From positions 246,193 to 310,192 of the forward strand of contig CAKSHC010000002.1 of assembly GCA_934456365.1 (NCBI GenBank): a DNA stretch of 64,000 nucleotides, given 5' to 3'. This DNA is from an uncultured Eubacteriales bacterium. GTDB taxonomy: Bacteria > Bacillota > Clostridia > Oscillospirales > UMGS1783. Position numbers and translations under genes: made by a program. Positions 22,452 through 29,068 of the stretch are shown here, one piece after another; position 1 is the first letter of the stretch, and every line of letters starts with the position of its first letter. The notes beneath the pieces are model-generated. The model was given only the letters and a program-made list of their open reading frames with translations. It was not told the DNA's origin and searched no databases.

Positions 22452-23264
22452 TTATTCGAGGTTCAGGTGCTTCCGCAGGGTCTGCACCGTGATCAGATAG
22501 TAAATTCCGCCCAGGATCGCATTCCAAACCATCCCGCCGATCAGCAGAAGATGCACAAACAGCCGCGGAGACGTCGCGGCAAACCGCGAAAGCTCATCCA
22601 AAAGAGGCGGCTGCTCGGTCGAGAGCGTGAGGAAGATTAGCAGGATCGTCCCCAAAAGCTGACGCACGAAGTAGTAGCCCATGAAAATGCCCACCGCCGC
22701 CAGAAACCGGGCCCGCCGCGCCCGCTGTCCCAAGGCCAGGCAGGCGTAAAAGAGCAGATAAAGAGAGCAGGAAGCAAAGAAAAGAATCCCCAAAGCCTCC
22801 AAAACATAGCCCGCAAAATTCCAGCCAACCCCGCGCCAGGCCAGCTTGCAGAGATAGCCGCCCGCCGCCAGAAGCTCGTAAAACACATCGCCCGCCGTCG
22901 CGATCGCCACGGCTAAAATCAGGGTCGCAAAGGTGCAGAGCGTCGCCAGAATCGCCGCGAAAAGCTTGGCCCGCACATGCTGCTCGGTCGTGGCCGGCAG
23001 CGTGAAGGAAAGATAGCCCTCGCCCGAGAAAAGATTGCGATAAAAATGGCTGATGGAAATCACCACCGTCATCACGCATAAAACCACTCCCGCCACCACC
23101 AGCGCCGTGATCGAGGAATTCGAAAGAATGGAGAAAACGGTCGTCTCCGTTTCAAAGAAGAAGAGCACCCTTGTCAGCGCCGCCAAAGCAAGCACCACAA
23201 TCTGCGCCGGCAGAAGCGTGCGGAAAAAGGCGATCATCTCGTATTTCATCAATTTCCTTACCAT
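22452..23264 (-). CDS. ABC transporter permease subunit
   Basis: 270 residues with six to seven membrane helices, ABC-2-like organisation but no family name that I can assign. A conserved segment YLSFTLPATTEQHVRAKL near residues 83-100 is typical of Clostridial permeases in YtrB-type operons. Overlaps the ATPase gene by 7 bases. Together with gntR and the ATPase it resembles Ytr-like operons that respond to cell-envelope stress; the substrate is unknown. Confidence 0.85.
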   Translation of the reverse strand: MVRKLMKYEMIAFFRTLLPAQIVVLALAALTRVLFFFETETTVFSILSNSSITALVVAGVVLCVMTVVISISHFYRNLFSGEGYLSFTLPATTEQHVRAKLFAAILATLCTFATLILAVAIATAGDVFYELLAAGGYLCKLAWRGVGWNFAGYVLEALGILFFASCSLYLLFYACLALGQRARRARFLAAVGIFMGYYFVRQLLGTILLIFLTLSTEQPPLLDELSRFAATSPRLFVHLLLIGGMVWNAILGGIYYLITVQTLRKHLNLE

Positions 23265-23956
23265 CGGAACACCTCCCGGAACACTTCGTCCACACTCTTG
23301 CCCCGCTCGGCGCGCAGCGCGTCAACCTCCGCCTGCAAAACAATCCGCCCGCGGTCAATGAAAATCACCTCATCCAGAACCGATTCGATGTCGGCGATCA
23401 GATGCGTCGAGATCAAAACGGTCGAGGAAGGGTCGTAGTTTGATAAGATCGTGGAGATCACATAATCGCGCGTCGCCGGGTCCACCCCCGCGATCGGCTC
23501 GTCCAAAACATAAAGCGAGGCCTTGCGCGCCATCGTCAGGATCAGGCAAACCTTCTCCTTATTCCCCTTGGAAAGAGTCTTGAGTGCGCGGTTTTCGTCG
23601 ATCCCGAGCCGCGCCAGCATCTCACAGGCCGCCTCCCGCCGGAAATCCGGATAAAAATCGCAGAAATAGTCCAGAAGTCGCCGCACCGTCATCCAGCTGT
23701 TGAGATAAACCTGATCCGGCAGATACGCCACAACCCGCTTGCTTTCCACTCCCGGCGCATGGCCGCACACCGTGATCGTGCCCGCCGTGGGCGTGATCAG
23801 CCCGTTGATCAGCTTGATCAGCGTCGTCTTGCCCGAGCCGTTGGGCCCCAAAAGCCCCACGATCCGCCCCGCCTGCAGGCGAATGTCCACTCCGTCCAAT
23901 GCCGTGATCGCCCCGAAGGTCTTTGTCAGCCCTTCGGCTTTCAAGCATTCACTCAT
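23258..23956 (-). CDS. ABC transporter ATP-binding protein
   Basis: 232 residues. Walker A GPNGSGKTTL near residue 36, signature LSKGNKEKVCL (an LSKG variant seen in this subfamily), Walker B LYVLDEPIAGVDP, and H-loop STHLI. It drives the adjoining permease; YtrB-like or Bcr-type exporters are the nearest families. It overlaps gntR upstream and the permease downstream by 8 and 7 bases, so the three are translationally coupled. Confidence 0.93.
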   Translation of the reverse strand: MSECLKAEGLTKTFGAITALDGVDIRLQAGRIVGLLGPNGSGKTTLIKLINGLITPTAGTITVCGHAPGVESKRVVAYLPDQVYLNSWMTVRRLLDYFCDFYPDFRREAACEMLARLGIDENRALKTLSKGNKEKVCLILTMARKASLYVLDEPIAGVDPATRDYVISTILSNYDPSSTVLISTHLIADIESVLDEVIFIDRGRIVLQAEVDALRAERGKSVDEVFREVFRW

Positions 23957-24311
23957 GTTTCCACTCCTTTACCAGTTGTTTGGTTTCTTCTTCGCTCAAT
24001 CCAAGGCGCGCCATGTCGGAAAAGTAGCGGCGGGTCGTTTCCTCCCGGCGCTCGGCCACCGCCGTCCGGGCCACATCCGTCCGGTCGCTCACATACCACC
24101 CCGAGCCCCGCACCGAATAAATCAGCCCCTTCTCCTGCATCCCTTCAAAGGTCTTCTGCACCGTGTTCGGGTTTACCCCCGCCAGAAGCGCCACCTCGCG
24201 CACCGAATAGAGCCGGTCTCCCGCCCGAAGCTCGCCCGAGGCGATCTTCACACTCAGCTCCTGCGCGATCTGCTCGCCCAGCGGCCGGCTTTTGTCCAGC
24301 GTCCAGCTCAT
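23949..24311 (-). CDS. GntR-family regulator, YtrA type
   Basis: 120 residues. Winged helix in residues 8-75 (IAQELSVKIASGELRAGDRL, LAGVNPNTVQKTFEGMQEKGLI) with a short helical C-terminus and no ligand domain, which defines the YtrA subfamily. These act as repressors of the ABC operons they head. AAAGGAGG lies before the ATG. A perfect 13-bp palindrome covers the -10 of its own promoter, so autorepression is likely. Confidence 0.92.
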   Translation of the reverse strand: MSWTLDKSRPLGEQIAQELSVKIASGELRAGDRLYSVREVALLAGVNPNTVQKTFEGMQEKGLIYSVRGSGWYVSDRTDVARTAVAERREETTRRYFSDMARLGLSEEETKQLVKEWKHE

Positions 24312-24344
24312 GCCCTTCCTCCTTTCTGAATTGTACTACTTTAC

Positions 24345-24377
24345 TATTACAGTAATACAGTTTTCCCCGTTTGTCAA
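24345..24377 (-). promoter_or_regulatory. gntR operon promoter and operator
   Basis: TTGACA (24372-24377), 17-base spacer and TACTGT (24349-24354) on the minus strand. The palindrome TATTAC-T-GTAATA (24345-24357) covers the -10. A second possible -10, TACAAT at 24330-24335, lacks a -35. Confidence 0.65.
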
Positions 24378-24380
24378 GAA

Positions 24381-24418
24381 AAAATTTCCCGAAGAAGGAA
24401 ATTTCCTTCTTCGGGAGA
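24381..24418 (-). terminator. Perfect 30-bp palindrome, terminator of the arsR gene
   Basis: Positions 24387-24401 and 24402-24416 are exact reverse complements (TCCCGAAGAAGGAAA and its complement) with no spacer. On the minus strand it is followed by AATTTTTTC, just past the arsR-type stop. Confidence 0.85.
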
Positions 24419-24432
24419 AATTGCGGCAAATA

Positions 24433-24801
24433 TCAAAGCCAGGGCACGAAATCGTCTTTTTTGCGGGGCTTGGGAGCCGGCTTTTCCGGCGCGGGCTCGG
24501 CAGCGGGAGCCGCCGGAGCAGGGGAGGGAGCGGGCGGCGCGATGGCGGCCAGCGCCTCGTAAACCCGGTCGAGCCCCGAAGGGGAGAGGCGGTAGAAGGT
24601 CCACTTCCCGTTTTTGCGGGTCGAGCAAAGCCCGGCCTCGGTGAGGGTTTTCATATGGTGGGAGAGGGTGGATTGGCCAACGCTCACACAGTCCAGCAGC
24701 TCGGCGGCCGTCTTTTCGCCGTCGCGCAAAGCGGCGAGGATCTGCAGACGGTTGTGATCGGCCAGCGCGCGCAGCGTTTCGGCGCAAAGAGTCCATTCCA
24801 T
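24433..24801 (-). CDS. ArsR-family regulator with Pro/Ala-rich tail
   Basis: 122 residues. The winged helix occupies residues 1-85 (LRALADHNRLQILAALRDGEKTAAELLD, recognition helix SVGQSTLSHHMKTLTEAGLC). The metal-binding CVC box of ArsR/SmtB sensors is not seen where expected; a Cys in LLDCVSVG could be a remnant. A tail of about 35 residues is Pro/Ala/Glu-rich and ends KKDDFVPWL. The ATG at 24799-24801 follows AAAGGGG. Monocistronic; target unknown. Confidence 0.88.
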   Translation of the reverse strand: MEWTLCAETLRALADHNRLQILAALRDGEKTAAELLDCVSVGQSTLSHHMKTLTEAGLCSTRKNGKWTFYRLSPSGLDRVYEALAAIAPPAPSPAPAAPAAEPAPEKPAPKPRKKDDFVPWL

Positions 24802-24863
24802 AAAGAGCACCCCTTTCTTTTCTCCAGTATAGCGTAGGGCGCCGGAAAAGTCAAACGGAAAAG

Positions 24864-24896
24864 AAAAAAGGCAGGGCATAAAGCCCCGCCTTTTTG
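24864..24896 (-). terminator. Terminator after cspA
   Basis: AAAAGGC-GGGC / GCCC-GCCTTTT stem ahead of a T-run on the minus strand, ten bases past the cspA stop. Confidence 0.75.
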
Positions 24897-24905
24897 CCGG
24901 TTCTC

Positions 24906-25115
24906 TTACTCAGGAATGACGTTGACCGCGCGCAGCTTGCTCGCGTTCTTGGGATCCTGCTCGGTTTCGAAGGAAACCTTCTGGCCCTCGTTGAGGGTCT
25001 TGAAGCCGTCGACCTGGATCGCGGAGAAATGCACAAAAACATCCTCGCCGCCTTCATCGTTGGCGATGAAGCCATAGCCCTTTTCTGCATTGAACCATTT
25101 GACAGTACCGGTCAT
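24906..25115 (-). CDS. csp: Cold-shock protein, CspA/CspB family
   Basis: 69 residues, a complete cold-shock domain: MTGTVKWFNAEKGYGFIAND with RNP-1 (KGYGFI), RNP-2 VFVHFSAIQ, and the C-terminal strand SKLRAVNVI. It binds single-stranded RNA and DNA and can act as an RNA chaperone or antiterminator. GGAGGTA precedes the ATG. The promoter lies about 130 bases upstream and a strong terminator hairpin sits in the leader, so its expression is probably controlled within the 5' UTR. Confidence 0.95.
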   Translation of the reverse strand: MTGTVKWFNAEKGYGFIANDEGGEDVFVHFSAIQVDGFKTLNEGQKVSFETEQDPKNASKLRAVNVIPE

Positions 25116-25154
25116 GTTACCGTACCTCCAATAAAATGTTATTCCGATCGAAGG

Positions 25155-25217
25155 CTATAAAAAACTCACATTTTGTGTAAATCATCAACGAACGAATGAC
25201 TTACATAAAATGTGAGT
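25155..25217 (-). promoter_or_regulatory. Terminator-like hairpin in the csp leader
   Basis: On the minus strand ACTCACATTTTATGTAA pairs with TTTACACAAAATGTGAGT in 16 of 17 positions, then TTTTTTATAG follows. It is a full intrinsic terminator located between the csp promoter and its start codon. Confidence 0.82.
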
Positions 25218-25245
25218 CGTACAGCGCTGTTCAGAACACGCGTTT

Positions 25246-25275
25246 AGTGTATCACGCCCTTTCCCGTTTTGTCAA
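25246..25275 (-). promoter_or_regulatory. Promoter of csp
   Basis: TTGACA (25270-25275), 18-base spacer, TACACT (25246-25251) on the minus strand. Confidence 0.82.
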
Positions 25276-25293
25276 GCGGAAAAAGAGAAAAAT

Positions 25294-25749
25294 TCAGCCC
25301 GGATAGGAAAAACCATGCAGGAATCCGTTGAGCGCCACCGAGCAGATATCCCCCGCAATCACCCGGTCGCGGTAAAGGAAAAGATGCGCGAAAACCTCGC
25401 CGTCAAACCCCGGATAATTGACCACCCGATAGGTGTAGCGGCGCACAGTCATCCCCCGGTAGGGAGTCAGATCCAGCCCCTGAGCCGTCTGAATGTCGTT
25501 GTAGGATTGGTAGGTCGCGTCAAATTCGGCCGGGATGATGACCTGCAGAATTTCGGTCGGCTCTTCCTGCGCCTCCCAGCCGTAACCGGCCAAAAATTGC
25601 AGCCGCCCGGCGTTGTCCGAAAGGGGAGCGGATGCCGGAAGAGCCGCCTTGGGCGAAAAAAGAGCCGCCGCCGTGGCTAAAAGCGCCAGGCAGATCGCCC
25701 CCGCCGCCGAAAGAAACTGCTTTTTCAGATGAACGGTGCGCACAAACAT
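25294..25749 (-). CDS. DUF4830 membrane-anchored protein
   Basis: 151 residues. An N-terminal helix (residues about 13-33) anchors it with the rest outside. The domain matches DUF4830: GYGWEAQEEPTEILQVIIP, FDATYQSYNDIQTAQGLDL, YRGMTVRRYTYRVVNYPG and DRVIAGDICSVALNGFLHGF. Function unknown; the family is common in Clostridia. The ATG at 25747-25749 has GGAGG 7 bases upstream. Confidence 0.87.
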   Translation of the reverse strand: MFVRTVHLKKQFLSAAGAICLALLATAAALFSPKAALPASAPLSDNAGRLQFLAGYGWEAQEEPTEILQVIIPAEFDATYQSYNDIQTAQGLDLTPYRGMTVRRYTYRVVNYPGFDGEVFAHLFLYRDRVIAGDICSVALNGFLHGFSYPG

Positions 25750-25840
25750 CAAAAATCCCTCCGTTTCCCTTTCAATATATCGCCCCCGGCGGGATATTAT
25801 GACCGGGACGGGCATAGGATGGACAGGGGGTGAGAAGAAA

Positions 25841-26092
25841 ATGAAGGAAATTCTTCCGGTCATCGGAGTGGTCGTCGGCGCCGTCTTGCTGCTGGGCGGC
25901 CTGATCTGGCTCGCGTTTCGGCAGCGTGCCGTCTTTTTCGCCGCCCTTTTGGGCGTCGGCGGCCTGCTTTTGCTCAACGCCACTGCCGCCTGGACCGGCG
26001 TTTCGGGCGGAAATTCGCTCTTTTCCGGCCTCATCGGAGCCGTTTTGGGGCTTCCCGGCCTGGCTGTTTTGCTTTTTTTGCGCCTTCTTTGA
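25841..26092 (+). CDS. BofA-like pro-sigma-K processing inhibitor
   Basis: 83 residues, three hydrophobic segments, with FFAALLGVGGLLLLN and LIGAVLGLPGLAVLLFL, which correspond to the conserved C-terminal part of BofA. In Bacillus BofA blocks the SpoIVFB protease that activates sigma-K in the mother cell. GGGGGTGAG precedes the ATG at 25841. It is divergent from DUF4830 and lies ahead of tRNA-Arg. Another sign of a spore-former; the homology is moderate. Confidence 0.72.
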   Translation: MKEILPVIGVVVGAVLLLGGLIWLAFRQRAVFFAALLGVGGLLLLNATAAWTGVSGGNSLFSGLIGAVLGLPGLAVLLFLRLL

Positions 26093-26157
26093 AATTTTTT
26101 TCGAAAAAAGGTTGATTTTTCTTTCCGTGTGTGGTATTCTTTTTGAGCACGGAAAAT

Positions 26158-26234
26158 GCGCTATTAGCTCAGCTGGATAGAGTGACTGGCTACGGACCAG
26201 TAGGTCAGGGGTTCGAATCCCTTATAGCGCGCCA
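26158..26234 (+). tRNA. tRNA-Arg (anticodon ACG)
   Basis: 77 bases including CCA. Acceptor stem GCGCTAT / ATAGCGC, anticodon stem ACTGG / CCAGT with loop CTACGGA, T arm AGGGGTTCGAATCCCTT. The ACG anticodon needs A34-to-inosine editing by TadA. Confidence 0.97.
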
Positions 26235-26276
26235 CGTCGTCGCGGACTTCACTTGTTCGCGACGACGTTTTTTGTT
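26235..26276 (+). terminator. Terminator after tRNA-Arg
   Basis: CGTCGTCGCG / CGCGACGACG, 10-bp stem followed by TTTTTTG directly after the CCA. Confidence 0.88.
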
Positions 26277-26458
26277 TCTCAAAAAACACGCCATCCCTGT
26301 TGCGGTGCCCGTCTTTTTCGGCGCTCGCAGCGCTCGCTTGAAAAATTCGACCGCGGCCACTCGCTCGCCTCCCTTTTTCCGCCACCGGCGGCGGTCGGCT
26401 CGCTCCCCTCCTTTCGACGCGTAAAATGCTTAGTCTATTCTATCGAATGGCGCGCCTC

Positions 26459-26556
26459 GCGCGCCTACCTCAATTCCTCATTTCTCATTCCTCATTGCCC
26501 TTCCTGCGCGCCTACCTCAATTCCTCATTTCTCATTTCTCATTCCTCATTGCCCTT
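26459..26556. repeat. Tandem direct repeat in a gene-free stretch
   Basis: Two copies (26459-26502 and 26506-26556) of a unit beginning GCGCGCCTACCTCAATTCC and continuing with several TTCTCATT / TTCCTCATT words; the second has one extra 7-base TCTCATT unit. The 470 bases from 26277 to 26747 hold this repeat, a hairpin at 26589-26614 and the next promoter, but no convincing gene. Confidence 0.85.
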
Positions 26557-26588
26557 TTCTCGCACCAAGGCCCCCTTGTTAATGGGGG

Positions 26589-26620
26589 AGCGAACCGGCC
26601 CCGCCCGGTTCGCTTTTTCT
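26589..26620 (+). terminator. Terminator in the gene-free stretch
   Basis: AGCGAACCGG / CCGGTTCGCT, 10-bp stem followed by TTTTTCTTG. No gene ends just before it; it insulates the following promoter. Confidence 0.75.
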
Positions 26621-26642
26621 TGTCAAAAGGAATCTCCTGTTT

Positions 26643-26661
26643 TGACATTTAGTGCTTGTCA
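26643..26661 (+). promoter_or_regulatory. Xre operator A1, over the -35
   Basis: TGACATTTAGTGCTTGTCA, identical in all 19 bases to operator B1 at 27363. It contains the TTGTCA -35 of the following promoter. Confidence 0.75.
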
Positions 26662-26684
26662 TTTCGGAAAGAATGTGCTATACT
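26656..26684 (+). promoter_or_regulatory. Promoter of the 106-residue membrane protein
   Basis: TTGTCA (26656-26661), 17-base spacer, TATACT (26679-26684), placed between operators A1 and A2. Confidence 0.85.
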
Positions 26685-26695
26685 TTGCCTATGAA

Positions 26696-26714
26696 TGACA
26701 TTCAGTAAATGTCA
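26696..26714 (+). promoter_or_regulatory. Xre operator A2, downstream of the start site
   Basis: TGACATTCAGTAAATGTCA, a palindrome with one mismatch, beginning 53 bases after the start of operator A1 (five helical turns). Confidence 0.75.
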
Positions 26715-26747
26715 TTCAACTTTCAAAAGAGAAAAGGAGAGCAAAAA

Positions 26748-27068
26748 ATGAGGTATTCGATCGGGGATAAAATCAAGGTGTGCGCCCATGTGATCCTGGG
26801 CGTGGGGCTGGCGGTGCTTCTCTTTGCCGCGCTGAAATACAATGCCTTTATGATCCTCTATTTCGGAGGCTTTTCCATGGTGGCCGTTTGGCTTTCCATG
26901 TATGGCTTCGGCGAAACGCTGGACGCCAACACCCAGCTGAGAGACGATCTGCAGGAGATCCGCCGGGAGCTGGCGGCCCGCAGGGAAATTCCCGGCGCCG
27001 ATCCCCGGCGGGAGTTTGTCTTTGATCCGGGAAGGGATCTGCCGTCCGATCCTCCCGCACAGGAGTAA
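26748..27068 (+). CDS. Small membrane protein under paired operators
   Basis: 106 residues. Two membrane helices (about residues 9-27 and 32-50) and a charged cytoplasmic tail with a predicted coiled stretch (LDANTQLRDDLQEIRRELA). I do not recognise the family. AAAGGAGA precedes the ATG. Its promoter carries the same two 19-bp operators as the zinc-ribbon gene 700 bases away, so both are in one small regulon presumably governed by the Xre protein encoded between them. Confidence 0.8.
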   Translation: MRYSIGDKIKVCAHVILGVGLAVLLFAALKYNAFMILYFGGFSMVAVWLSMYGFGETLDANTQLRDDLQEIRRELAARREIPGADPRREFVFDPGRDLPSDPPAQE

Positions 27069-27077
27069 AGAAGCGAA

Positions 27078-27104
27078 AAGAAGCCGCCCGGATCGGGCGG
27101 CTTC
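27078..27104 (-). terminator. Terminator of the xre gene
   Basis: GAAGCCGCCCG / CGGGCGGCTTC, 11-bp stem; on the minus strand it is followed by TTTTCG. On the + strand the tail is poor in T. Confidence 0.7.
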
Positions 27105-27347
27105 TCAGGCTTTCAGCAATTCTTCGAAGGAGCGGTTCAGCGCCTTTGTCAACGCCACCAGCTCAATATCCGTCACAAACCGCTGCCCCGATTCCATGCG
27201 CTGAATGGCATTTTTATCCACATCCAGCCCGATCAGCTGCAGGCGGTCGGCCAGCGCCCGCTGCGAAAGCCCCAGCTCCTTGCGAAAGGCCGCCACATTC
27301 TTCCCGCAGAGGTTATTCTTGTGGTCGCTCGTCTTGTTGATAAACAT
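27105..27347 (-). CDS. Xre-family regulator between the two operator-bearing promoters
   Basis: 80 residues, almost wholly a Cro/CI helix-turn-helix domain: NVAAFRKELGLSQRALADRL, then DVDKNAIQRMESGQRFVTDI, then LVALTKALNRSFEELL. The start at 27345-27347 has GGAGGTGG 3-8 bases upstream. The operator B1 begins 16 bases before its start codon, so it would also repress itself. Size and gene order suggest a local repressor of its two neighbours. Confidence 0.9.
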   Translation of the reverse strand: MFINKTSDHKNNLCGKNVAAFRKELGLSQRALADRLQLIGLDVDKNAIQRMESGQRFVTDIELVALTKALNRSFEELLKA

Positions 27348-27362
27348 CTTCCACCTCCGATT

Positions 27363-27381
27363 TGACATTTAGTGCTTGTCA
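27363..27381 (+). promoter_or_regulatory. Xre operator B1, over the -35
   Basis: TGACATTTAGTGCTTGTCA, same 19 bases as operator A1; it contains the -35 of the zinc-ribbon gene and lies just upstream of the divergent xre ribosome binding site. Confidence 0.75.
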
Positions 27382-27404
27382 ATATCGAAAGTATATGCTA
27401 TAAT
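27376..27404 (+). promoter_or_regulatory. Promoter of the zinc-ribbon membrane protein gene
   Basis: TTGTCA (27376-27381), 17-base spacer, TATAAT (27399-27404). Confidence 0.85.
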
Positions 27405-27415
27405 GCCTGTTGATA

Positions 27416-27434
27416 TGACATTCACTGAATGTTA
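27416..27434 (+). promoter_or_regulatory. Xre operator B2, downstream of the start site
   Basis: TGACATTCACTGAATGTTA, a palindrome with one mismatch at its end, 53 bases after operator B1: the same spacing as A1-A2. Confidence 0.72.
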
Positions 27435-27456
27435 AAAACGTTGTGTGAGGTGGATT

Positions 27457-28278
27457 ATGAAATACTGTGTGCATTGCGGAAAAGAGCTTTTGGATGAAGC
27501 CGTGATCTGTCCGGGGTGCGGCTGCGAAACCGGATACCGAAGACTGGCTCCGGCTCGAAAAGCCGATTATCGGGTAGAGGAGCTTTCCCGAAAGATCCGG
27601 ACCTATGGGATCTTCTGGATCATCCTTGCCTCCTTTCAGATTCTCTTTTTTCTGATCCAGTTTGCGCTGTCGCAGCTCAGCCCGGTGCTTTTTCGGCTCA
27701 GGCAGTCTTCGCAGTCCTTTTGGTTTGTCGGGATCATCGGCGTTCTGAATCTGATTTCCGCCATCAAGGATGTGCGCTACAGCGGGAAGATCCAAAGAGA
27801 TCCGTCCGGCATCGTCCGGAAATTTGAGCCGCTCGCGGGAGCGATCCTCGAATTGATCTGGAATGCGGGGGTCGCCCTGGGCGGCCTGATCGACGGCGGC
27901 CTTCTCGGCGGGCTGATCTGCGGGGTCGGCGCGGGCCTGTCGATCTATTATCTGGCTGGGATCCGCGGCTTTGTCATGCGCAATCGGAAAGTCTATGAGG
28001 AATACGACCGCAAAAAAGCGATCGCCCGCGCGGCTCGCGATCCCCATGCCGGCGATATCCTGCCCCACAGCAAGTGGCTCGAGGTCCTCCTGGCAGACGG
28101 CCTGATCACCCAGGAGGAATACGATCAGATAAAAGCAAACCCCGCCCCGCAGTACGCCGGGACAGACACCATAAACTACCGGGAAACGCTCCAGTCCCTC
28201 AAGGAAATGTACCAGGCCGCCGAGATCACCGAAAGCTACTATTGCCAGAAGCGCGCCGCTATTTTGCGCCAGCTCTGA
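27457..28278 (+). CDS. Zinc-ribbon membrane protein of unknown function
   Basis: 273 residues. N-terminal zinc ribbon MKYCVHCGKELLDEAVICPGCG (CxxC...CxxC, residues 4-22), then about four membrane helices between residues 45 and 170, and a cytoplasmic C-terminal domain (SHOCT-like LLADGLITQEEYDQIKA, then a second helical repeat EMYQAAEITESYYCQKRAAIL). The SHOCT-like part often mediates oligomerisation. No catalytic motif. AGGTGG precedes the ATG. Same operator pair as the 106-residue membrane protein. Confidence 0.82.
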   Translation: MKYCVHCGKELLDEAVICPGCGCETGYRRLAPARKADYRVEELSRKIRTYGIFWIILASFQILFFLIQFALSQLSPVLFRLRQSSQSFWFVGIIGVLNLISAIKDVRYSGKIQRDPSGIVRKFEPLAGAILELIWNAGVALGGLIDGGLLGGLICGVGAGLSIYYLAGIRGFVMRNRKVYEEYDRKKAIARAARDPHAGDILPHSKWLEVLLADGLITQEEYDQIKANPAPQYAGTDTINYRETLQSLKEMYQAAEITESYYCQKRAAILRQL

Positions 28279-28283
28279 CCCAA

Positions 28284-28318
28284 CCCTCCGCACCCCCGGG
28301 CGCGGAGGGCTTTCTTTC
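28284..28318 (+). terminator. Terminator after the zinc-ribbon gene
   Basis: CCCTCCGC / GCGGAGGG, 8-bp stem followed by CTTTCTTTCTC. Confidence 0.75.
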
Positions 28319-28320
28319 TC

Positions 28321-28349
28321 TTGCATTTCCCGCGCGCTCCTTTTATAAT
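28321..28349 (+). promoter_or_regulatory. Promoter of the flavin reductase gene
   Basis: TTGCAT (28321-28326), 17-base spacer, TATAAT (28344-28349). Confidence 0.82.
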
Positions 28350-28407
28350 GAAAGAAAGAGAAGCCTCCACCCGGCGGCTTTCCATTTCTTGCAAAGGAGA
28401 ATGTGTC

Positions 28408-28968
28408 ATGCGTAAAAACTTCGGCCCCAAATCCGCCGCCTATCCCATGCCCGTCTTTATCCTTGCCGCCTACGACGAATCGGGAACCCCCAACGCCATG
28501 AACGCCGCCTGGGGCGGCATCAGCGAGGAAAACGAAATCTCCATCTGCGTCAGCGCCACCTATAAAACCACCGAGAATATCCTCCTCAAAAAGGCCTTCA
28601 CCGTCAGCATGGGCACCGCCGACCAAACCACCGCCTGCGACTACGTCGGCCTCGCCTCCGGCAAGCAAACGCCGGATAAATTCGAAAAAGCCGGCTTCCA
28701 TGCCCTTCCCGCCGAGAAGGTCGACGCGCCCCTCATCGCCGAGCTTCCCGTCGCTCTCGAGTGCCGGCTGCGCGCCTATGATCCCGAAACCTGCCGCCTC
28801 GTCGGCGAGATCGTCAACGTCAGCGTCGACGAAGCCGTCCTCGACGAGCAGGGCCTCCCGGATGTCCGGAAAATCCGCCCCATCACCTACGATTCCTTCA
28901 CCCACAACTATATCGCCCTTGGCGAGATCGTCGGAAAAGCCTTCCACGACGGCAACTCCCTCCGCTGA
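28408..28968 (+). CDS. Flavin reductase-like (DIM6/NTAB) FMN-binding protein
   Basis: 186 residues. The split-barrel flavin reductase fold is recognised by NAMNAAWGGISEENEISICV, TTENILLKKAFTVSMGTADQ and the segment LECRLRAYDPETCRLVGEIV. Members bind FMN and reduce flavins or act as flavoredoxin-like electron carriers in anaerobes. AAAGGAGAA precedes the ATG at 28408. Monocistronic with its own promoter and terminator. Confidence 0.9.
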   Translation: MRKNFGPKSAAYPMPVFILAAYDESGTPNAMNAAWGGISEENEISICVSATYKTTENILLKKAFTVSMGTADQTTACDYVGLASGKQTPDKFEKAGFHALPAEKVDAPLIAELPVALECRLRAYDPETCRLVGEIVNVSVDEAVLDEQGLPDVRKIRPITYDSFTHNYIALGEIVGKAFHDGNSLR

Positions 28969-28977
28969 TTTCCAAAG

Positions 28978-29007
28978 AGCCGCCGCCTCGCGCCGCGGCT
29001 TTTTTTG
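28978..29007 (+). terminator. Terminator after the flavin reductase gene
   Basis: AGCCGC / GCGGCT with further inner GC pairing, followed by TTTTTTTG. Confidence 0.8.
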
Positions 29008-29017
29008 CGCCCGGTGT

Positions 29018-29046
29018 TTGCCTTTGTCGATGGATGATGATATAAT
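29018..29046 (+). promoter_or_regulatory. Promoter of the phosphatase-like operon
   Basis: TTGCCT (29018-29023), 17-base spacer, TATAAT (29041-29046). Confidence 0.82.
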
Positions 29047-29068
29047 AAAAGAAAAAAGGAGTGCCGCC

